Below are positions 42,719 through 51,622 of a DNA stretch of 64,000 nt, one piece after another. The notes beneath the pieces are model-generated. The model was not told where the DNA came from, did no database searches, and saw only the letters and a list, made by a program, of their open reading frames with translations. The position numbers and the translations under genes were made by a program. The stretch spans positions 33,520-97,519 of the forward strand of contig CAZIAL010000006.1 in NCBI GenBank assembly GCA_964536965.1, written 5' to 3'. The number at the start of each line of letters is the position of its first letter. Positions within the stretch are counted from its first letter, which is position 1. The DNA comes from JACMQW01 sp964536965. Lineage in GTDB: Bacteria; Bdellovibrionota; UBA1018.

Positions 42719-43477
42719 TCACTTTCGAGACAACAGTTCGAGCGCAACTTTAAAGGCGAATTTAGTATTTGTGATTAGATATCGACGCCATAGGCGGCGG
42801 GGTTCTTGAAAAAGGCGGTACAACCACTCGCACCCTATCTCCTGAACCCAAACTGGTGCGCGTTTTTTCGTATCTGAAAGAAAGTCGATGGCTGCCCCCA
42901 CCCCGAAAAAGAATCCATGCGCATATTCTTTATGGATCGACCGCATCCAAAGTTCCTGCTTAGGAGCTCCCAGGCACACCCAAACGTAATAAGGAACGTC
43001 AACGCTCTTCGCCCTGGCGAATGAAACGAAGGTTTCCCAGTCTTTCCTCGCATTCGATGGACTAAAGGGCCGGAAGGGTGGGCAGTAGTGTAGGATTTCG
43101 ACTCCAAATCGCGCTCCGATTCTCTCGGCTTGCCCTGGCTGACCTCCGATGAAACCGAAGGTTTCCCCTGGGTGGCGAGCGAGGAATGCCTCCATAAAGT
43201 CTGGACCCGAAATACGTTCCGCGACGGGACTTCCGTGAAGGCGCGATGCCCAGACGAGCGGTACCCCGTCCGGAAATGCGTATGTCGCAGCGAGAAGGGA
43301 TTCCCGAAGGCCAGGATCTTTGGCCGCCGTCGTCGCCGTATGGACGTTCACGAAACAAGCGTATCCGCCGTGGCCCTGTTTACGACGCGCCTCTAACGCC
43401 CGGAAGACTTCTTCGCGCGTTCCGCCATAAAGGGGAATTCCTAGTATTTCTGCTGTGATTTCGGTGATTTTATCCAA
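42719..43477 (-). CDS. WecB/TagA/CpsF-family glycosyltransferase
   Basis: 252 residues from TTG 43477, with AGGG eight bases upstream. A TTG at 43504 gives nine more residues; there is no ATG before the conserved part. ILGIPLYGGTREEVF, CFVNVHTATTAAKD, YAFPDGVPLVWAS, VCLGAPKQELWM and FFFGVGAAIDFLS are the family's blocks, with the catalytic Asp in PDGVP. Members (GT26) add ManNAc(A) or glucose units to lipid-linked intermediates. It lies just before the divergent initiating transferase gene, which would supply such a lipid-linked acceptor. Confidence 0.87.
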   Translation of the reverse strand: MDKITEITAEILGIPLYGGTREEVFRALEARRKQGHGGYACFVNVHTATTAAKDPGLRESLLAATYAFPDGVPLVWASRLHGSPVAERISGPDFMEAFLARHPGETFGFIGGQPGQAERIGARFGVEILHYCPPFRPFSPSNARKDWETFVSFARAKSVDVPYYVWVCLGAPKQELWMRSIHKEYAHGFFFGVGAAIDFLSDTKKRAPVWVQEIGCEWLYRLFQEPRRLWRRYLITNTKFAFKVALELLSRK

Positions 43478-43525
43478 AATGTCGACCCTAGACGACCCTA
43501 CCAAACTCGGCTAGAAGACGTAAGT

Positions 43526-44974
43526 ATGTTGAAGCAGCGCAACGAACAGATTCAGGCCGCGATGCGGGGGTTAGATCTCCTGATTTGCATCGTCGCATTT
43601 TTCGCTGCGTATTCGCTTCAGGGGACCATCCTTTACTCCTTCGCCAACTACGGCCCGGTCGAACCGATCGACGCGATGAGTTGGCTCTTGGTCGCAAGCA
43701 TCGTTCTCCACCTAATTCTGTATCCCTTCTACGGGTTCTACACTTCGCTACGGATGAAATCGATTTTCGATATCATCCGGATGGTCCTGCGTTCCGCGAT
43801 CACCGAATTCTTCGTTCTCGGTGCGCTCGTCTTCCTCATCCAGGCGAAAACGACCTCGCGGTACTTCTTCGCCACCTTTCTCGCCCTGAATTACGGGCTG
43901 ATCTTGGCCGAAAAAGTGGGGGTGCGGGTCCTGCTCTCCGCCATCCGCCGACGGGGTTATAACTTTCGCCAGATTCTCATCGTCGGTACCGGCTTCGCCG
44001 CGAAGCGGGTCATCCAGACCCTCGAACGGAACGCGCACTGGGGATATGTTCCTTGCGGGGTTCTTTACTCCGGGGCAAACCCGCCGGATACGATTGCCGT
44101 CCAGGCGACTCCCGAAGGTCGGAAAGTTCCTGTGTGGGGGCCTCTCGTCGATCTCGAGAAATTCGTGAAATCGAAGGTCGTCGACGAGATTATCTTCGCG
44201 CTCGATCGCATCGATCCCGAAGAGGTCTCCGAACAGATTCGGCTCTGCGAAAAACTCGGGGTGCCGACTCGCTTTTCTCTCGAGTTATTCGACCTCCAGA
44301 ACTCGCGCGTGACGTTCAGCCACATGGACCAGGTTCCTCTGCTTACATTTTATACGACGCTTCGAACGCCTTTCGAAACGTTCGTGAAAAGAGTGATGGA
44401 TATCGCCATCGCCGTAATCGGTCTGATCATCGCGCTGGTCCTTTTCCCGTTTATAGCCGTGGGCATTCGACGACAGAGCCCGGGTCCGATTCTCTTTAAG
44501 CAGCTCCGCGTCGGAGAGAACGGCCGGCTTTTTCGGTGTTATAAATTTCGGACGATGCATCTCGACGCGGAGGCACGAAAAGCGGAACTCCTAGGCCAGA
44601 ATCAGATGCAAGGACCGCTCTTTAAGATCGAAAATGACCCGCGTGTGTTTCCCTTCGGAAGTTTCATGCGCAGGACTTCGCTCGACGAGCTGCCGCAGTT
44701 TTTCAACATTCTGCGCGGGGATATGAGCGTCGTCGGAACGCGTCCCCCGACCCCCGACGAAGTCGAGATTTATGAAACTCGTTACCGGAAACGACTGAGT
44801 GTCCGTCCCGGCCTCACGGGCCTGTGGCAGGTGAGCGGTAGGAATAATATTCGGAATTTCGAAGATGTTCTTAAAATGGATGTCGAATATATCGATCGCT
44901 GGTCCATCGGCCTGGATATACGCATCATCTTTAAGACAATCTGGGTCACGGTATTCCGGCGCGGAGCCTACTGA
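43526..44974 (+). CDS. Undecaprenyl-phosphate sugar phosphotransferase (WbaP/WcaJ type), initiating enzyme
   Basis: 482 residues. Four membrane helices in the first 130 residues, a central Rossmann-like domain (ILIVGTGFAAKRVIQ), one more helix at about 293-315, then the catalytic domain. That domain shows GPILFKQLRVGENG, CYKFRTMHLDAE (near 341), RRTSLDELPQFFNILRGDM and RPGLTGLWQVSGRN. It transfers a sugar-1-phosphate from a UDP-sugar to undecaprenyl phosphate at the inner membrane and so starts repeat-unit synthesis. The sugar (Gal, Glc or other) cannot be predicted from motifs. Confidence 0.92.
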   Translation: MLKQRNEQIQAAMRGLDLLICIVAFFAAYSLQGTILYSFANYGPVEPIDAMSWLLVASIVLHLILYPFYGFYTSLRMKSIFDIIRMVLRSAITEFFVLGALVFLIQAKTTSRYFFATFLALNYGLILAEKVGVRVLLSAIRRRGYNFRQILIVGTGFAAKRVIQTLERNAHWGYVPCGVLYSGANPPDTIAVQATPEGRKVPVWGPLVDLEKFVKSKVVDEIIFALDRIDPEEVSEQIRLCEKLGVPTRFSLELFDLQNSRVTFSHMDQVPLLTFYTTLRTPFETFVKRVMDIAIAVIGLIIALVLFPFIAVGIRRQSPGPILFKQLRVGENGRLFRCYKFRTMHLDAEARKAELLGQNQMQGPLFKIENDPRVFPFGSFMRRTSLDELPQFFNILRGDMSVVGTRPPTPDEVEIYETRYRKRLSVRPGLTGLWQVSGRNNIRNFEDVLKMDVEYIDRWSIGLDIRIIFKTIWVTVFRRGAY

Positions 44975-45023
44975 TCTGCTGAGAAATCTGGCCTGGGATC
45001 TCGATTTTCGATAAACCCTTCGA

Positions 45024-46322
45024 ATGGGTACGCGGACGAGAACGCTCGTCGAAAACACACTGCTTTTTCTGATCGCGATCGGAATCTTCCCATCGCTGAT
45101 CGCGCTTTCTGCGACCTATAGCGAAGTCTACCCAGATCTCTACCGCTGGACGGGCCCACTTAATCCCGGGAAACTTCTCCTCCCGGTGCTGTTTTTATGG
45201 TTTCTCGCCTACGGGATTTCGACGATCGGTAGCGGGTGGAGCAAAGCGCTCCTCGTCGCATGGAGCATCGGCACCCTGTCCACCTTCTGGGCGGCCTATC
45301 GCTGCGATTTCTCGCCGCTTTTTATCCGTGAATGGGTAAACCTGTCGATCGGTTTAGCGTCAGGGTACTTTCTCTCTGTCGTGTCCGAGCGCAAGCAAGA
45401 GCGGGTTTTCCTCTTCTGGTTCGGAGTCATTCTTGCGTCGGTCTTGCTCAGCATCTTTTTTCCATCGCTGATCGACTGGTCTTACGAAAATATTTTCGGC
45501 CCGGAGACGCGTAAAGGCGACGTGGGGGAAGCCGGGGAAAAGCTCCTCACCGGGATCTTTGGGCGTCAGTCACTCGCCAAACTCATGGCTTGGACGCCTT
45601 GGCTTGTCCTTCCGTTCTTTTTGCGGTTGGCGCGAAGTCAGGTCATTCCACTCATGGGAGTAGGGCTCTTTATCGGACTGATCCTCGCGACTTCCCAGCG
45701 CGGTCCGACCCTCGCCGCTTTTCTCGCGATGGCCGCATTTGGAGTTCATCGTATTTGGCATGCCCGAAAACTGAAGTCGGGTGCGCCAGCGTTTACCGCC
45801 CTGATCGTCGCCGTTGTTTCTCTTTTTCTTTTTGTTCCGACCGAAATTCTTCGTCCTCGGGTTACCAGTGCCTTCGTGGAGCCTGAGAATCCGAGTGTAA
45901 CCGAGCGCGAGCACATCGCCGCCGCTCGGGATAATGCCAGTGTCCGGACGAAAATGACCGTCGCATCTCTTGATGTTATCCGCGAGTTTCCCCTGGGCAA
46001 CGCTTGTTTGCCCGAAAGTTTTTACACCGAGCGCGGGCTTTTCGTTTCGCATTCCCACAGTCTTTTTCTGGAACAGTTCCGTACCCGCGGTTGGCTCTGG
46101 GGATTTCTCCATCTGGCCTTATGGTTGTTCGCCGGGCTCGCCCTGTGGCGAGGCAGCGATTTGCGTTCCGCTTCTTATTTCGCCGGATGGGTCGCGGTAG
46201 TGGTCTCCGGATTTTTCGACCACCCGTGGTTCGTCTTAAATCACGCGCTCATTCTCGGCGTATACCTGGCGCTCGGCGCCCGATACTTTCGCGCTCGCGA
46301 AAAAGCGTCGAATTCGGTCTAA
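45024..46322 (+). CDS. O-antigen ligase/polymerase family membrane protein (Wzy_C type)
   Basis: 432 residues with roughly ten to twelve hydrophobic helices. A large soluble loop (about 285-350) between late helices contains FVSHSHSLFLEQFRTRGWL, the His-containing H-x-x-x-L...G motif of the O-antigen ligase/polymerase superfamily. ATSQRGPTLAAFLAM precedes it. It acts at the periplasmic face, either polymerising repeat units (Wzy) or joining polymer to lipid A core (WaaL). It directly follows the initiating transferase gene and is convergent with gmd with a 4-nt stop overlap. Confidence 0.8.
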   Translation: MGTRTRTLVENTLLFLIAIGIFPSLIALSATYSEVYPDLYRWTGPLNPGKLLLPVLFLWFLAYGISTIGSGWSKALLVAWSIGTLSTFWAAYRCDFSPLFIREWVNLSIGLASGYFLSVVSERKQERVFLFWFGVILASVLLSIFFPSLIDWSYENIFGPETRKGDVGEAGEKLLTGIFGRQSLAKLMAWTPWLVLPFFLRLARSQVIPLMGVGLFIGLILATSQRGPTLAAFLAMAAFGVHRIWHARKLKSGAPAFTALIVAVVSLFLFVPTEILRPRVTSAFVEPENPSVTEREHIAAARDNASVRTKMTVASLDVIREFPLGNACLPESFYTERGLFVSHSHSLFLEQFRTRGWLWGFLHLALWLFAGLALWRGSDLRSASYFAGWVAVVVSGFFDHPWFVLNHALILGVYLALGARYFRAREKASNSV

Positions 46323-47266
46323 AGCTCCGAATCGACCAGGATTTCCACCATTCGCTCGAACGTCACAGTCGGCTTCCATCCGGTCTTTCGTCGGAGTTTC
46401 GTGGAGTCGCCCACGAGCTTGGGCGATACCTTCTTCGCTAAGTTCGGGCGGGTCTTTAAGTGTTTTTTCATCGGAACCTTCGCGCGGCGAAACGCGAGCT
46501 TCGCGAAGTCGCCCACGCGATGGGCTTTTCCGGTCGCGACGACGAAATCGTCCGGAATCTTCGCCGCGAGAATTCGGTGCATCGCCTCGACATAGTCGGG
46601 CGCGTACCCCCAGTCTACTTTCGAAGCCAAGTCCCCCAGAACGATTTCCTGGGCCAGTCCCTTCCGGATGTTCGCCACACCGGCTGTAATTTTTTTCGTC
46701 ACGAAACGATGGGCACGAAGGGGCGATTCGTGATTGTAGAGAATTCCTGTGGAGGCGAAAATGCCGTGTATTTTTCGGTAATAACGAACAATCATCATTC
46801 CCGTCGCTTTGGAAATCCCGTAAATGTTTTCGGGATCCAGTGGAGTCGTCTCGTTCTGCGGACACTTCTTCGCAGCTCCAAAAACGTGGGAGGAGGACGC
46901 GTAAAAAATCCGCGTTTTCGGCCTTTCCAGCCGAATGGCTTCCAGAAAGTAAAGGAGGGAGGTCGTATTCACCTCGAAACTTTTCGAAAAGAGTTCCAAT
47001 TCCGCTTGTCGGGCGTCTTCCGAAGAATGGTGGAAGGCCGCTAGATAGAAAATTTCTGTCGGTGAAAATTCGCGAACGACTTTGCGTACGGTTTCGAAGT
47101 TCGAGATGGAAATCTTTTTCCCGTCCCACTTCTTTTCCGTCGATTCACTCAAGTTTTTCGTAATGCCGAGCACGGCGTACCCTCGATGCCCGAGAAATTT
47201 GGATAAGAGGGTTCCGTCCTGGCCGCCGGATCCGACGATGATCGCGCGTTTTACGGGTTTATCCAT
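46319..47266 (-). CDS. gmd: GDP-mannose 4,6-dehydratase-like SDR
   Basis: 315 residues. AIIVGSGGQDGTLLSKFLG is the Gmd-specific NADP motif (GxxGQDG). YASSSHVFGAAKKCPQ, NIYGISKATGMM (YxxxK), and YNHESPLRAHRFVTKKI (the Gmd substrate motif NHESPxR) follow. VLGDLASKVDWGYAPDYVEAM is also typical. It forms GDP-4-keto-6-deoxymannose. It is slightly shorter than common Gmd (about 345-370). AAGG sits six bases before ATG, eight bases after the C-methyltransferase stop, so the two are likely to act in sequence. Confidence 0.88.
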   Translation of the reverse strand: MDKPVKRAIIVGSGGQDGTLLSKFLGHRGYAVLGITKNLSESTEKKWDGKKISISNFETVRKVVREFSPTEIFYLAAFHHSSEDARQAELELFSKSFEVNTTSLLYFLEAIRLERPKTRIFYASSSHVFGAAKKCPQNETTPLDPENIYGISKATGMMIVRYYRKIHGIFASTGILYNHESPLRAHRFVTKKITAGVANIRKGLAQEIVLGDLASKVDWGYAPDYVEAMHRILAAKIPDDFVVATGKAHRVGDFAKLAFRRAKVPMKKHLKTRPNLAKKVSPKLVGDSTKLRRKTGWKPTVTFERMVEILVDSEL

Positions 47267-47274
47267 AGATCGCC

Positions 47275-48513
47275 TTAGCCGACGATTTCGAGCTTCGGAA
47301 GCGGAAATACGAGTTTAGTCCCCTTGAATTTCGTATTGTTCTCGAAGAACCGGCGAAAATGCCAGGGAAGGACGAGCAGATAGTGCGGCTTCTTCGCCAG
47401 CACCTCTTCTTCGGAGATAATCGGAATGTAAGTTCCGGGAGTGAAACATCCGAACTTATCGCGGTTTACCTCACCGATGAACGGAATCTGCTCCGGGGTC
47501 ACCTGGCAGTACTGGAGAAGGACGTTTCCTTTAGTGGAAGCCCCGAGTCCGTATACCGTTTTGCCTTCGTCTTTGGCTTTCCGAATGAATTCCAGAAACT
47601 CCCGCTTGGCGTTCGCGATTCGATCGCTGAACGCGTGGTAGTACTCGAGGCTTTCGATTCCGAGAGACTTCTCGGAACGGAGCACCTCTTCGACGTTGGC
47701 CGCCTCGGTATACGAAGAGTTCTTCTTTGCGACCGTGACCGAAAAACTTCCACCGTTAATGTCATTCATCTCGAGGGCGATGATCTTAAAACCGACTCGA
47801 TCGGCCATCCATTTAATCTGCGACAGCGCATAGTATTCGAGATGCTCGTGACAGATCGTATCGTATGAATTCGTCTCGACCATAGTCGGCAGATAGCTCT
47901 GTTCGAAAACCCAGATGCCATCTTCGGCCAGAACATCATACACCTCCTTCATGAAGGTCATGGGTCGTTCTAGGTCGTAGAACATCGAAAACGAAGTGAC
48001 GACTTTGGCTTTTTTCTCGCCGTAGTGTTCGCGAATTTTCGCGAGCGAGAAGAAGTCGGGGATGAGGTTGATGTGAGCGGGGTAATATTCCTTGAACTTT
48101 TCGCCCGTGGGATCGACTCCGACGAGAACGTAATCTTTGGTCGGGTAGGCTTGGAGACTCGTGCTGTCGTTGCTCCCGATGTCGATGATGAGATCGCCCT
48201 TCTCGAGCTTCGTCAGCGAAAGAATGCTCCGGATCTTGTCATGGAGATGGATCACCATGCTCTTGTTCAGTCCCGAACGATATCCGTAGTTCAGACCGTA
48301 AAGTTCCGAGAGATCGTAAGAATGGGCGAGCTGCACTAGACCACAGTGTTCGGAACCGACGACGTCGCATTTTACGAGTGCGAGTGGTCCGGAGGTGGCG
48401 CGCTCGTTCCGAGTTTTCGGAAAGACCCCGGTGAGCATTTGGTCGCCGAGGCTCAGAATTTCCGTTAATTTAGGATTTCCGCAGATCCGGCACTGGCTGA
48501 TTTTAGTGTGCAT
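47275..48513 (-). CDS. Sugar C-methyltransferase (NovU/TylCIII type)
   Basis: 412 residues. CRICGN with later CDVVGSEHC provides the zinc-binding part. IIDIGSNDSTSLQAYP is the SAM loop, TICHEHLEYYALSQI the HEHxEYY catalytic motif, and VYGLGASTKGNVLLQYC the C-terminal domain start. EVNRDKFGCFTPGTYIPI is conserved as well. Such enzymes methylate C3 (or C5) of a 4-keto-6-deoxy nucleotide sugar. With gmd adjacent and a GDP-fucose-synthase homologue at 54.1 kb, a GDP-linked C-methyl-branched 6-deoxyhexose is likely. AAGGA lies five bases before the ATG. Confidence 0.88.
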   Translation of the reverse strand: MHTKISQCRICGNPKLTEILSLGDQMLTGVFPKTRNERATSGPLALVKCDVVGSEHCGLVQLAHSYDLSELYGLNYGYRSGLNKSMVIHLHDKIRSILSLTKLEKGDLIIDIGSNDSTSLQAYPTKDYVLVGVDPTGEKFKEYYPAHINLIPDFFSLAKIREHYGEKKAKVVTSFSMFYDLERPMTFMKEVYDVLAEDGIWVFEQSYLPTMVETNSYDTICHEHLEYYALSQIKWMADRVGFKIIALEMNDINGGSFSVTVAKKNSSYTEAANVEEVLRSEKSLGIESLEYYHAFSDRIANAKREFLEFIRKAKDEGKTVYGLGASTKGNVLLQYCQVTPEQIPFIGEVNRDKFGCFTPGTYIPIISEEEVLAKKPHYLLVLPWHFRRFFENNTKFKGTKLVFPLPKLEIVG

Positions 48514-48598
48514 ACGTATCCTTGATTTCTCGTGCTTTTGGCTGCGAAGTCAACCAAAGAGCCCACTAAGATACGCCGCATTAAGTTCGGACGTTTCT

Positions 48599-49471
48599 TT
48601 AGGAAAGGGGATGTCCGAAGAGGCCCTTCAGCCCGTTGCGGAAGATTCGCGGATCGAGTCGACGGACCGCCCGGGCAAACGAAAATCCAAGCAGCTTAAG
48701 CCACATGAAGGGATAGACGATCTTCGGGGAGTGGTGGCGATAGAGACGAAGTCCATTTCTTACATGGTAGTAGGTATGGATCGCGCGATCCGTGATTCGC
48801 GCCCCGCCTCGGGGAGCGGCCAGATGCTTCAGTTCCGCTTTTGGATCGAAAACCATTTTCCCCGGAAATTTTCGGACGAAGCTTAAGGAACCATCGCTTT
48901 CGAAAAAATACCCGTTTCCGACAAATCCTTCGTCGAACCCACCCGCCTCGATCAGGCGAGTTCGGATGAAGGACATATTTCCCCCAGGTGCGAAGTCGCA
49001 GATCTGACGGACGAGTCCGTTGTAATGAAAGGTCATGCCGCCCGTCCATTTCGAGAATTGACCCGTTCGTTTCACTTTTTCGGGCGGGCGATCCCCCGTA
49101 GGCTGCTCGACTCGCCCAGCCACCGCGAAAAATGAATCGTCTTCGTAATTCTTTAGGTGGGCCTCGACAAGGGTGGGACTCGGAACGATGTCATCATCCA
49201 GGAAAAGGATGATTTCTCCGCGCGCCTCTCGGGTGAGCCGGTTCATGTTGAAGACGACTCCTCTTGGTTCCGTTCGGATATGACGGACGAACGCCGGACA
49301 CTGCTTTAAATACTCGTCGAGCTCCGAAAGCGACGGCGAATTCTGGTCGGAGACCAAAATTTCCGTCGGCTGCGTCGTTCCGCGGAGAAGGGCTTCGATC
49401 GTATCGCGCACGACTTCGAACCGGCCCAGGGTAGGAATCGCAACGGTGATCGTTTTTTTCATTTGGGGCAT
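48599..49471 (-). CDS. Family 2 glycosyltransferase
   Basis: 290 residues. ITVAIPTLGRFEVVRDTIE opens the GT-A fold, LVSDQNSPSLSELDE and IILFLDDDIVPSPTLV (DDD motif near 95) follow. FAPGGNMSFIRTRLIEAGGFD is the acceptor-region motif. GGAGG lies a few bases before ATG 49471; a second ATG three codons on is also possible. It is the first gene of a leftward trio with the C-methyltransferase and gmd, so it may transfer the C-methyl sugar they make. It is separated by 26 nt from a divergent membrane protein gene. Confidence 0.85.
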   Translation of the reverse strand: MPQMKKTITVAIPTLGRFEVVRDTIEALLRGTTQPTEILVSDQNSPSLSELDEYLKQCPAFVRHIRTEPRGVVFNMNRLTREARGEIILFLDDDIVPSPTLVEAHLKNYEDDSFFAVAGRVEQPTGDRPPEKVKRTGQFSKWTGGMTFHYNGLVRQICDFAPGGNMSFIRTRLIEAGGFDEGFVGNGYFFESDGSLSFVRKFPGKMVFDPKAELKHLAAPRGGARITDRAIHTYYHVRNGLRLYRHHSPKIVYPFMWLKLLGFSFARAVRRLDPRIFRNGLKGLFGHPLS

Positions 49472-49497
49472 ATTTCCTCCCCTGTATATTCCGATCA

Positions 49498-51600
49498 GTG
49501 CGAATCGGAAAGCGCTTCCTCATGATCGGCCTGTTGGCCATGCTCGCTTTTCAAGCTGTATTCGCAGTCGGAAACTATTTTCGTTCCGCGACTCTCGATA
49601 CTCCGTTTGGCTGGCAGGACGAGGGGTATGTTCTTGGTCCGGCGATTCGGGTCTACGAGGGCGGTTGGGAGGATTACCGCTGCCGCGGAAATCAAATTAT
49701 TTGTTACGGGGCCGTCCATACGTTTTTCGATGTTCTCCTGCTCCATGCTCTTCCGGACCGCTGGTTGAAAGATTCCCCGCTCGCCGTCCAGCCTGGTCCA
49801 GAATGGTTTTACCAGTCGAAGTATCCGAATGCATTCGTTGCGTTACGAACCTTTCGGGTCGTGATCGCAGTTTTTCTCCTCGCTCTCCTTGGATGGATCG
49901 CGTGGAGAGGTTTTCGCTCCATTCCTTGGTCGATCGCCTGGGCACTCGCTCTGCCGAGCTTTCCGACTTTCCAGCTGTCGCGGATGGGACTGAAAAATGA
50001 CTTTTCGTTCGCACTCTATCTGGTCGTCTTTCTCCTCCTTGCGAATGAGGCGCTGAAGTCCTCGTCGTCCGGGCGGACACGGTGGTTCTTTCATGCGGCC
50101 GTGGTCGCGGGAGTTGCCGGAATATCCGTAAAGTTCGGAATCGTACTTCCGCTTGCGCTTTTGGCACCTGCTTATCTCGTGATTTCGTGGAAGTCGGCCC
50201 GTTCGATTCGATCGATCCTTATAGACTTTGCCGTCGCGGGAGTTCTTGCTCTGGTCGCGTTCCTGGCAACCAATCCTTCATTCGGCGTAAGTTTAGGCGA
50301 GGCCAACTGGATTTCTTCTTTTATTTCCGCAACCGGCCGCACTCCGACCGGAGCCGAGCGGAGGTCGGAGTTCCTAGACGTTCTTTTACCCAATCTATGG
50401 CCGCTGGCATTTTGTCTCTTTGCCATCGTTCATTCGATGAAGAAAAAATCGAACCGGGAAATATTCCGCTGGGCCTACCTCGTCGTCGTTCCCGTACTAT
50501 GGGCCATTCTTACCTGGAAATCCGCCTATCATCGGCCTGCCTACTATCTTCCGATTTTAGTCTGGGTCTTTGTCATCGGAACCTGGTTACCCCGACTCCC
50601 TGGAGTACTGATTTCCTTCCTCGGCGCGCTACTCGTCTTTCAGGCAGGAAAAGCTGCGGTGCACGAGCGTGCGATGTGGAACAACTTTTCGAATCGCGCC
50701 ACGCCCGGAGAATCCCAAGAGCCGTGGAAGCTCTTTAACTGCGGAGAGATCGACTGCGCACCTGATCGCTGGGTGATCGATCGAACCGTTCGAGCGGCGG
50801 TCCCGGAGAAACTTCCGGATGCAAACCTCCTCTATTTCGATTCGCTGGTGGAATCTCCTGCGGCCCTGGCGCGAAAGATCGCGGAGAAATGGCCGGATCT
50901 CCAGACGCGGAGCCCCCGCATTTTGGTGACCTGCTGGAGTTTTCCACCGGCGCCTCCCGACGACCCGCTCGAATTTTACAGCCCGGCGGGCGAATCCTGG
51001 GGCGAAGCCTTGCGCGAGTTTTGCTCGAGAAAACACCCTTTGAATGCAAATGCAGCCTTCGCCTTCGAAAATGGATGGCGCCCGACTGAATATCGCGTGC
51101 TGGAATATGCGCAACTGAGATTGGCGGCTTTTAAGAGTCGTAATACCGCGGAAGTACTTGCCGTCCGGCGAGACGGACTGAGCCCGCGAATGCTTGAAGG
51201 AGCGTGGCAAGGAATCGATAGTTGGTACGCACCCATCATCCTTGATCGGAACGCGGTTCTCGAGGGAGAGTTCGCGTTTCCCGATGGACTGAGCGAGGCG
51301 ACCCTACCCTTCGAGAGCACTTGTAAAGGCGAGGGAAGGGTAACCTTAGAAATCGCCGGATCGAAGGCGGACCGATCCGCGGATACGCGATCCGTAGTTT
51401 GCGCTAGGCGTCCGTGGGTATGTCGTGCGCACCTGGAGAACTGGTGGACCGAGCGGGTCGCCGTCGAACCGATTGCTCTCCGAATCGGAATATCCCGGAA
51501 CGGTCGCGCACGAGTGAGGATTCGAGTGACGGGCGGAGACCCGGATCGATGCCGGATTTCACTCGGGAACCTTCGGTTCAAACCAGAACCTTCGCTCTGA
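49498..51600 (+). CDS. GT-C-type integral membrane glycosyltransferase-like protein
   Basis: 700 residues from GTG 49498; an ATG nine codons on (49522) has a better GGAAAG site. A first helix (about 7-28) precedes FGWQDEGYVLGPA, where the DE pair in the first outer loop is the usual GT-C catalytic/metal motif. About ten further helices follow to residue 385, and a large soluble C-terminal domain of some 300 residues ends the protein. GT-C enzymes use polyprenyl-phosphate sugars to decorate glycans outside the cytoplasm. The GtrB-like enzyme at 56.7 kb could provide such a donor. Family assignment is by topology and motif only. Confidence 0.6.
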   Translation: MRIGKRFLMIGLLAMLAFQAVFAVGNYFRSATLDTPFGWQDEGYVLGPAIRVYEGGWEDYRCRGNQIICYGAVHTFFDVLLLHALPDRWLKDSPLAVQPGPEWFYQSKYPNAFVALRTFRVVIAVFLLALLGWIAWRGFRSIPWSIAWALALPSFPTFQLSRMGLKNDFSFALYLVVFLLLANEALKSSSSGRTRWFFHAAVVAGVAGISVKFGIVLPLALLAPAYLVISWKSARSIRSILIDFAVAGVLALVAFLATNPSFGVSLGEANWISSFISATGRTPTGAERRSEFLDVLLPNLWPLAFCLFAIVHSMKKKSNREIFRWAYLVVVPVLWAILTWKSAYHRPAYYLPILVWVFVIGTWLPRLPGVLISFLGALLVFQAGKAAVHERAMWNNFSNRATPGESQEPWKLFNCGEIDCAPDRWVIDRTVRAAVPEKLPDANLLYFDSLVESPAALARKIAEKWPDLQTRSPRILVTCWSFPPAPPDDPLEFYSPAGESWGEALREFCSRKHPLNANAAFAFENGWRPTEYRVLEYAQLRLAAFKSRNTAEVLAVRRDGLSPRMLEGAWQGIDSWYAPIILDRNAVLEGEFAFPDGLSEATLPFESTCKGEGRVTLEIAGSKADRSADTRSVVCARRPWVCRAHLENWWTERVAVEPIALRIGISRNGRARVRIRVTGGDPDRCRISLGNLRFKPEPSL

Positions 51601-51622
51601 ATTCCGTTCCGTTCCCGGTCTA

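Noticed and set aside
48514..48598. TTGACT-like -35 before the C-methyltransferase gene (minus strand)
   Set aside because: The -35 word is good, but no -10 box occurs at suitable spacing, and the gene may be read from the upstream glycosyltransferase.
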